Source of the DNA: Prionace glauca
Lineage: Eukaryota; Chordata; Chondrichthyes; Carcharhiniformes; Carcharhinidae
Length of the DNA stretch: 64,000 nucleotides
Reading direction: 5' to 3'
Assembly: GCA_037974335.1 (NCBI GenBank)
Contig: CM075760.1
Location: forward strand, 57,689,812-57,753,811
Shown: positions 56,746-64,000 of the stretch, piece after piece
Layout of the letters: every line of letters starts with the position of its first letter
Numbering within the stretch: the first letter of the stretch is position 1
Notes under the pieces: generated by a model
The model's input: the letters and a program-made list of their open reading frames with translations, nothing else
Database searches by the model: none
What the model was told of the DNA's origin: nothing
Position numbers and translations under genes: made by a program

Positions 56746-57045
56746 ATCGCATTTTAACGCTCTTGACTGTGCTCATGTGTCGAACCTCACAGTCAATTCT
56801 GGGACATTCTCCCGCTGAGTCGCTGATGGTTAACTGGCTGCTCAGGGTGTAGGTTCCTTTCGTGTTTCTCACTGATGGGTAAGTCTTAAACCCACTGGGG
56901 ACCGTTTGCCCATTTTTCTTCCAGGTCAGTTTGGAAACATCTGGAGAGTAATCCATCGCTAAACATCCGAAGGTGATGGAGCCGTCGGAGTTCTGTTGCT
57001 GACAGGGGGAGACCAGGCCGTAGAGATTGGGCGGAGACGATGTCG
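56746..57045 (-). CDS. IGHM: IgM heavy chain, CH1
   Basis: First constant exon. Acceptor TATTCTTTCCCAG, then TSSPPNLYGLVSPCQQQNSD with the cysteine that should bind the light chain, SITFGCLAMDYSPDV (first core cysteine), SKLTWKKNGQ, GTYTLSSQLTISDSAGEC, then IDCEVRHMSTVK (second core cysteine) and MRC at the donor (CGAT|GTAAGT). 300 bp, phase 1 both ends; it expects a J segment ending in one base of a split codon. The first residues are the signature of cartilaginous-fish IgM rather than IgW or IgNAR. No J is found in the next 7 kb. Confidence 0.95.
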
Positions 57046-57129
57046 CTGGGAAAGAATAGCCAAGTGAACAAGTTAGACTCTTGCATTTATTAAGTCAACA
57101 AACATATTGTTACAAATAGGTTTCTATAT

Positions 57130-57283
57130 TAGATATAGGTCTTGGTGTTAAAGGGATGAAGGGACATGGGTCGTAGGTGTGATCAGGATAGTGATGAGCT
57201 CTGACCAAAGTGAATGGCGGAGTAGGCTCCAAGGGCCGAATGGCCAACTTCAGCTTCTATTTTCTATGTTTCTATCTCAAACA
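57130..57283 (+). mobile_element. LINE 3' tail, 85 bp upstream of CH1
   Basis: AAAGGGATGAAGGGACATGG, GAATGGCGGAGTAGGCTCC, AAGGGCCGAATGGCC and TTTTCTATGTTTCTA: the end of a CR1-like LINE. Confidence 0.75.
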
Positions 57284-58015
57284 TTGATTAGAATTATGAA
57301 CTTATCCCTAATTTTTCCCGATTAAATCTTTCATCCGCTTTTGAGATGATGTTACTTCTATCATTTGGGAATTGTCATCTCTGTAGAAACTCATATCGCT
57401 GTCTCCACTTCTATCAAATTAGGAAGAAAAAAACACATTCTGTTAGTCTCACAATGACATGTCATTCATTGGATTAACAGAGAACAGCAAAAAATTTCTC
57501 AATTATTGCAGCAACTATTTATTTCTCAACAACAGCAGTGTGTGATGAACCGCTGTTTATTTCTCAAACAAAAACACTTTGTGATGAAGAAGTTCTCCCT
57601 TCATTCAGACTATCCACTCACTTGATGAGGGAGCTCCAACAGTTTGTGATTCCAAATAACCCTGTTGGACTTTAACCTGGTGTTGTGGGAATCCTTACTG
57701 TGCCCACACCAACCTCACTCCGGCATCTCCACACTAGTTTTGGAAATTGCCTGTGTTCAAACTGATTGATGTCCCTTCCTCTCTCCAACTCACTGCCTCT
57801 CAATCCACAAAACGGAGATTAGTAACTTTGCTTCAAAAATACCTCCGGAATGAATACTTACAGAATGATCAGGAAATTCTAAATGTGATTATTAATTCCA
57901 ATAAATCCAACATTGACTCATTGACGGATCATACATTAATAGTAAGAGTTTCCCATTCGGGCCCTGAAGTCTCCTCCATCATTCACTGAGATTACAGATG
58001 AGCCGATTGTGGTGC
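57284..58015. other. J-C intron, mostly unrecognised; Penelope-like tail at 57612-57735
   Basis: Bases 57612-57735 (+) match the terminal arm of the Penelope-like family: CTTGATGAGGGAGCTCC, AACCCTGTTGGACTTTAACC, GGTGTTGTGGGAATCC, CTCCGGCATCTCCACA. It is a short fossil end. The remainder is AT-rich. Confidence 0.6.
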
Positions 58016-58019
58016 TAGC

Positions 58020-58780
58020 TCTATTCTGAACCTCCTCACTCCGCCATCCATCACCCGCCCTCTGCCCATTTCCCCAGCTCTTTGCCCTTCCCCTGGGTCT
58101 CTGACTTTCACGGTGGCTCTTTTCCCCTTTTATCCGGCTCTCTGTATTTCCACCTGGCCCTCTACACTTCCCTCCAGCTCTGTGTCCTCTCCCCCGGCTC
58201 TCTGTTCTTTCCCTCACCCCCCCCACACTGTCCCTCAGCTCTCTGCCCTCTGTCCCTGCTCCCTCCCCTCTTTCTCCTCCCCCCCAGCTCTCTGAGCTTT
58301 CCCCCTGACTCTCCTGCCCTTTCCCCTGGGCTCTCTGCCCTTTCCCTCGGCTCTCTGCCCTTTCTCCTTCCTCCCTGCCCTTTTCTGTGCCTCCCCGCCC
58401 TTTTTCCTGGTTCTCTCCCCTTTCCCTGGTCTTTCTACACTTTTCCCCATCTCTCTGCCCTTTCTTTCAGCTCTCTTCCCTTTCACTGGTCTCTCTGCCC
58501 TTTCCCCTGCTCCCTGTCCTTTCCTCTCTCTCTCCGCACTTCCCCCTGACTTTCCGCCCTGTTCCCTGGCTGTGGACCCTTTCCCCCGCCTCTCTGCCCT
58601 TCCCCCAGCTCTCTGCTGTTTCCCCTGGCTCTCTGCCCTCCCCCCACCCCGGCTCTCTGTCCTTTCCCCCGCCTCCTGTTCTCCCCTGACTCTTTGCCAT
58701 TGTCCCTGTCCCCGAGCCCCCAGCGATTCCCTCCAGCTCTCTGCACTCCCAGGGCAGCCCCCACCTTTGAACACCAAACT
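58020..58780 (-). repeat. Switch-like G-rich tandem repeat upstream of CH1
   Basis: About 760 bp of degenerate units near 20 bp. On the Ig coding strand they read like GGGGAAAGGGCAGAGAGC(C/T). They are G-clustered on the non-template strand and contain repeated AGCT (for example 58074-58077, 58289-58292, 58608-58611). It starts about 1.0 kb 5' of CH1. The Arg/Gly/Glu-rich minus-strand frames over it are low-complexity by-products. Confidence 0.85.
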
Positions 58781-58829
58781 GCCACTTGAGATCTTTCTTC
58801 TCTCTCGTTGCAGACCCTCCCCACACAGA

Positions 58830-61175
58830 TTCAGTGAGTGTGAGTGAGAGAATGTGAGTGTGTGAGGGTGAGTGATTAAATGAGTCAGAGTGGATGAGTG
58901 ATGTGTGAAGGAAGGTGGGTAAGTGAGGGTGAGTGAGTGAAGTTCTTTGAGTGAGGATGAGTGATTGAGGGTGAGTAAGTGTGGGTGAGGGTGAGAGAGC
59001 GTGAGTAAATGAGGGTGTGTGAGTGAAGGTGGCTGAATGTGAGCGAAGGTGGCTGGATGAGTGTAGGTAAGCAAGATTGAAAGAATGAGGGAGTGTGAGT
59101 GAGGATGTTGAAGGTTAGTGGAGGTGGGTGAGTGAAAGTGAGTGAGATTGATTGAATGAGGATGAGGGAGTGAATGTAACTGTGTAAGTCAGGGGTGAGA
59201 GTGAGTGAGTCAGAGTGTGTTATTGAGGGTGGTGTGTGAGGGAGAATGAATGTGGATGAGTGGGAGAGTGAGGGTGAGTGAGTGAAGGTGTTTGAATGAG
59301 GATGAGTGACTGAGGATTTGTGGGTTAGGGTGCGTGATGTTGAGTGATTATGAGTATGTGAGGGTATGTGAGTGAAGGTCGGTGCGTGAGTTTGAGTGGG
59401 TGAGGTGGCGTAAGTGAGAGAGAGACAGAGAGAGGGTCATTGAGCTTGAGTCTGTGGGGGTGAGTCTGGGTGATTGAGGGAGGGTAGGTAAGTGAGTGTG
59501 AGCGAGAGTGAGTGAGACTGGATGAGTGAGGGTGGGTAAGTGGGGTGAGTGAGTGAGTCTGAGAGAATGGGGTGAGTGAGTGAGGGTGAGTGAGAGTGAG
59601 TGAGACTGGGTGAGTGAGGGTGGATTAGTGGAATGAGTGAGTGAGAGTGATTGAGACTGGGTGAGTCAGGGTGGATTAGTGGGATGAGTGAATGAAGGTG
59701 AGTATGAATGATAGTGACTGACTGAGGGTCTAAGTCAGTGAGTGAGGTTTAGTGAGTGAGGTTGAGTGAGTGATGGTGGATGAGTGTGGGTGGCTCAGTG
59801 ACAGTGAGTTAATGAGGGCGCGTGAGGGTGAGTGCGTGAGGGTGAGTGAATGTGAGTGAGTGAGTGAATGTGGTTACGTGACTGAGGGTGTGAGAGTGAG
59901 TGAATATGAATGAGTGAGTGAGGGTGTGAGAATGAGTGAGGCAGGGTGTGTGATTGAGGTTGAACGAGTGAGGTTGAATGAGTGCTTGTGGGTGAGTGTG
60001 GGTGAGTGAGTGAGTGAGGATGGATGAGATTGAGTGAGATAATGAGTGTGTGAGGGCGTGAGGATGAGTGAGTCAGGGCGTGTGTTTGAGTGAACGAGTG
60101 AAGTTGAATGGGTGAGTGAGTGAGGATGGGTGAGAGTGAGTGAGCGAACATGGTGAGTGAGTGAGTGAGTGTGTGAGGGTGAGTGACTCAGGGTGAAACA
60201 GGATCATTGAGTGTGTGAGGGCGAGTGTGTGAGGGCGAGTGTGTGAGGGCGAGTGTGTGAGGGCGGGTGTGTGAGGGCGAGTGTGTGAGGGCGGGTGCGT
60301 GAGGGTCAGTGCGTGAGGGCGGTTGAGAATGTGTGAGTAAGGTTGAGTGAGTAAGGGTGAGTGAGTGCGGATGAGTGAGTGTGAGGGAGTGTGTGGGAGG
60401 GTGGATGAGTGAGCAAGGGTGAGTGAGTGAGGACGAGTGAGTAAGCGTGAATGAGAATGAGTAAGTAAGGGTGAGTGATTGTGGATGAGTGAGTGAGGGT
60501 GAGTGAATGAGGGAGAGTGAGTGAGAGAGTGTGCCAGTTGAGGGAAGGTAGGTAAGATAAGGTGAGTGAGTGAAGATCTTTGAGTGAGGATGAGAGATTG
60601 AGTGTGAGTGAATGAGGGTGAGTGAGTGAGAGTGTGTCAGTGAGGGAAGGTGGGTAAGTGAGGGTGAGTGAGTGAAGTTGTTTGAGTGAGGATGAGAGAT
60701 TGAGGGTGAGTGAGTGAAGTTATTTGAGTGAGGATGAGAGATTGAGGGTGAGTGAGTGAAGTTATTTGATTGAGGACGAGAGATTGAGGGTGAGTGAATG
60801 AGGGTGAGTGAGTGAGAGTGTGTCAGTGAGGGAAGGTGGGTAAGTGAGGGTGAGTGAGTGAAGTTATTTGATTGAGGACGAGAGATTGAGGGTGAGTGAA
60901 TGAGGGTGAGTGAGTGAGAGTGTGTCAGTGAGGGAAGGTGGGTAAGTGAGGGTGAGTGAGTGAAGTTATTTGATTGAGGACGAGAGATTGAGGGTGAGTG
61001 AATGAGGGTGAGTGAGTGAGAGTGTGTCAGTGAGGGAAGGTGGGTAAGTGAGGGTGAGTGAGTGAAGTTGTTTGAGTGAGGATGAGAGATTGAGGGTGAG
61101 TGAGTGAAGTTATTTGAGTGAGGATGAGAGATTGAGGGTGAGTGAGTGAGTGAGGGTGAGGGTGAGAGAGTCAGT
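58830..61175. repeat. GTGAGTGAGG-type satellite, 2.3 kb
   Basis: Degenerate GAGTGAGGGTGAGTGAGTGA text throughout. The right end (about 60630-61145) has a cleaner higher-order unit with AGTGTGTCAGTGAGGGAAGG recurring at 60817, 60919 and 61021, a 102-bp period. G-rich on the plus strand, so C-rich on the Ig coding strand. Confidence 0.93.
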
Positions 61176-61762
61176 GAGCCACCTCCTCCTCTCCCTCTCC
61201 ATCGATCTTTTCCCGATTCTTTCCATTGATCAGCTTTCAGTAACAGGGCTGTGTAAAGTCAGGAATCAGTGTAGATCACCGGGCAGCTGCTTTAATGTCG
61301 GGGCCTTTCTTTCAGAAACACGGATCAGTGAACAAATAGACAGACTGAGGGAGCTGGAAGGGAAGCTTCCAGCAAAACTAGGGTCACACAGGAATCAAAC
61401 ACCAAGTTTACACCAGTATTGGGGAGCCAGGCGGACTTAGTCTCAGCCAGATCCCTTCTTATTGATTGTGTCTTTGTGTCCGGTGTAACACATGGAAATC
61501 CCTACTTCTGACCTCATGTTGGATGAAATGTGTCATTGATGAAGCAATAGAAGATTGTTGGTCCCAGAACAGCCCCCTGCCGAACTCCTGCAGTGATTTC
61601 TCAGCTTAGATGTTTGACCTTCAACAACCATCACCATCTTGCTTTGTGCTAAATATGACTCCAAACAGAGAAGAATTTCCCGCTGAAACTTATTCACATG
61701 AGTTTTACTCGGGCTTCCCGATCCCACCCTCATTCAAATGTTACCGGGGGAGAGGGGAGGGG
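61176..61762. other. No gene seen
   Basis: Unique-looking DNA in the presumed J-C intron. I looked for V, D, J or recombination signals on both strands and saw none. Confidence 0.5.
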
Positions 61763-62075
61763 GTGGCCGAGGTGGCACAGCGATTAACGCTGCTGCCTCA
61801 CAGTTCAATTCCCGATATGAGTCATTGTGTATGGAGTTAGTAAATTCACCCCGTGTCTGCTTGGGTTTCCTTCGGGTGCTCCTGTTTCCTTCCACAGTCC
61901 AAAGACGTTTGGGTTCAGGGGACTGGCCGTGCGGAATTGCCCCTTAGGTTCAGGAGGTCTAGTTAGAGTAAACACATGTGGTTATGGGGATAGGGCTTTG
62001 GTGGAATTCCTGTTGATGCAGACTCGATGGGCTGAATGGCCTCCTTCTGTACTGTAGGATCTCGTGATTCTATTC
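61763..62075 (+). mobile_element. SINE-1, full length
   Basis: Head GGTGGCACAGCGATTAACGC, decayed B box GTTCAATTCCCG, CACAGTCCAAAGACGTTTGG, TATGGGGATAGGGCTTTGG, tail GCTGAATGGCCTCCTTCTG. The best-kept SINE-1 here. Confidence 0.88.
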
Positions 62076-62089
62076 TACGATGTAAATGA

Positions 62090-62960
62090 CAGTCTCTCTG
62101 ACGTATGTGAGGTGGAAAGTGTGTGAGGTGTGTTTGGGTGTGTGTTTGATAGAGAGAGAGGGTGAATGTGTGTGAGAAGGTGCCTGTGTGTGACAGACTG
62201 TGTTTGCACATGTGTGAGACAGTGGGCTGCGTTTGCAAGAGGGGGCAGTGTGCCTACTAGAAAGCAAATATACTGTTCATGAGTGTGTGGAAGTGTGCAT
62301 GGGATTGTGTGTGAGTGAGAAAAATGTGTGTAATGTACATGGGTGATAGAGGCAAAGTGTGTGTGTGTGTGTGTGTGTGTGACAGAGAACGTTTGCGTGA
62401 CACTGTGCTTGTGGGAGAGACTGTGTCTGTGTGTAAGTTGGAGTGTGTGCATAGGTCTATGTTTGTGAGAGAGTGTGAGCGAGCTCGTGTGAGAGAGAGC
62501 AAGAATGTACAGGTGTGAGATAATCTGTGCAACAGAGATAGAAATATGTGTGTGTGTGAGAGAGAGAGAGAGAGATGCAAGTGCAAGAGGAATTGTGAGA
62601 AAGTGTGTGTGAATATATGAGAGACAACTTGAGCGTGTGTGACAGAGTGTGGGAGAGAGATTGCGTGTGTGAGAGCATGAGACTATGCTTATGTGTGTGT
62701 GTCTGCGTGTAAGAGAGAATGTTTGTGGAGATGTGTGCGTGTGAGTGTTTTTGTGTATGAGATGTGAGAGACTGATTGAGAGAGTGAGAGTGTGTCTGGA
62801 TTTGTATTTGAGACATAGTATGTAGACCGTGAGAGAAAGAGAATGTGTGTGAGATATCGTATGAGAGAGAAAGTAAGTGTGCGTGTGTATGTGTGAGAGA
62901 ATATGAGCGTCTGTATGTGTGTATTTATGTGTGTGAGAGTGTGTGATGTGTGTAAGTCTC
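62090..62960. repeat. GT/GA-rich degenerate simple repeat
   Basis: TGTGTGTGAGAGAGTGTG-type text with a pure GT run at 62358-62379. The His/Ser-rich minus-strand frames are by-products. Confidence 0.92.
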
Positions 62961-64000
62961 TATCTGGTTGATTCAGTCTGGAAAAGCACCCTCACTCCAC
63001 ACATACTCACCCACTCGCACAGTAAGTGGGAGTGACAAACGAGCACGATACGGACTGTGGGGCACGGGTTGGAAAAACATTTAAATATTTCACAAGTCAG
63101 TCACAATTGAAGAATTTCCTCTTTCCTCAATGAGAGAAACTTGTAAATCCTCATGCAATCTGACACAATCCAGGGCAAAGCCACCCACAAGATTACCCGG
63201 CCCCTCATTCACCCTATTTACTCTCTCCATCACTAACAAACAGTGTCAGCACTGTGTGTATTATATACAACATGCACTGCAGCAATTCACCAAGGCTCCA
63301 TAGATTACACTGTCCAAACCCGCTGCCTTTACATCCTAACAGGACAAGGGCAGCAGCCATATCTGAAACACTATAACCTGTAAGCTTCCCTCCAAAGCAC
63401 ACACCATCCTGACCTGAAACAATTTCTCAATTCATTCATAATCGCTGGGTCAAAATCCTGGAACTCCCTGCCTAACAGCAGGGCGGATGCCTGCAGCATA
63501 TGGACTGCAGTTGTTCAAGGATGCTTCATGTCAATACTTTGTGAAGGAACAATTAGATTAAAAATTCTGGCCGAGCAAATGTCTCTAAAATGCCTTTAGA
63601 AGATTAAAAATAATATGCAGGTGAATGTGACCCTTCAACTGTCAAACTAAACAGTTCAGGGGCTGCTGTATTACGGAGCACAATATAGTAAATCTCACTT
63701 TGTATTTGTTCATCGAACATTCCCAAGGCCGGTACATCACTGCTTAAAAATCACCCAATTCTCCCTCTAAAGTCTGATGTTTCTGCTTCTCTGATAGACA
63801 CAATATGCTTCAGGGACTTAATTTCTGAGACACCGAGTCAAACAGTCACATTTCCCACAGATACAAGTGCATTGAAGAAATAAATAAAATTTCACTTCCT
63901 GCAGTACAGGAGAAGGAATCAAAAGATTTATAACCAGTCAGGGAGATTCCTGGTCCCAACACAGTGACCACACGCCCAGAAACAGAACAGACACAAACAA
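62961..64000. other. No gene seen; dispersed repeat at about 63435-63535
   Basis: The sequence CATAATCGCTGGGTCAAAATCC, TGGAACTCCCTGCCTAACAG, ATGGACTGCAGTTGTTCAAG is a dispersed repeat. The rest is unrecognised. No Ig V or J segment is visible up to the window end. Confidence 0.5.

Noticed and set aside
58235-59074. 279-codon minus-strand frame rich in Arg, Gly and Glu
   Set aside because: Product of the G-rich tandem repeat and the GTGAG satellite; it is J-C intron sequence.
59795-60151. Ser/His-rich 118-codon minus-strand frame
   Set aside because: Read-through of the GTGAGTGAGG satellite.
63028-63080. ACGGACTGTGGGGCACGGGT, reminiscent of a J-segment WGTG core
   Set aside because: It is on the plus strand, opposite to the Ig gene, with no nonamer, no proper spacer and no splice donor.
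1-64000. CRISPR arrays, bacterial operons or tRNA genes
   Set aside because: Base composition, introns and repeat families are those of a vertebrate. The tRNA-like heads found belong to SINEs and are too decayed to be tRNA genes.

Overview
The window looks like genomic DNA from a shark or other elasmobranch. Two things point that way. A complete set of IgM heavy-chain constant exons of the cartilaginous-fish type lies on the minus strand at 49.4-57.05 kb. The rest is dense with repeat families I associate with elasmobranch genomes: several CR1-like LINE families, two tRNA-derived SINE families and Penelope-like elements. The species cannot be fixed from the sequence alone.

Layout. From 1 to 30 kb I see no host gene, only LINEs, SINEs, old tandem arrays, an 84-bp minisatellite at 22.7-23.5 kb and a Penelope-type hairpin at 12.95-13.27 kb. 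From 30.4 to 32.4 kb there is a Ty3/Gypsy fossil next to a second Penelope hairpin and a SINE. From 33.4 to 43.7 kb lie the pieces of a GPR139-like receptor gene on the minus strand: one long exon 2, two possible first exons (36.3 and 43.5 kb) and a decayed third first-exon-like patch (38.7 kb), separated by SINEs, LINEs and two larger Penelope copies. From 44.2 to 48.4 kb are two LINEs and C-rich repeats.

The IgM gene reads right to left: CH1 (57045-56746), CH2 (56334-56020), CH3 (55103-54795), CH4 with secretory tail (53989-53598), a secretory poly(A) region near 53.56 kb, a 3.5-kb TG-rich intron, TM1 (50122-49995), TM2 (49862-49854) and a membrane-form poly(A) region near 49.40 kb. All C-exon junctions are phase 1, and an internal donor in CH4 (after 53660) fits TM1 in frame. 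The gene can therefore make secreted and membrane IgM by alternative splicing and polyadenylation. No V, D or J segment is visible in the 7 kb upstream; they should lie beyond the right edge. That upstream interval is almost entirely tandem repeat. It includes a block at 58.02-58.78 kb that is G-rich on the coding strand and carries many AGCT motifs, which resembles a switch region, followed by 2.3 kb of GTGAGTGAGG-type repeats.

Most unusual: Penelope-like copies that form long near-perfect hairpins, have 13-14-bp target duplications and show hammerhead-ribozyme core boxes; the switch-like repeat upstream of CH1; and a GPCR exon 2 that two separate first exons could use.
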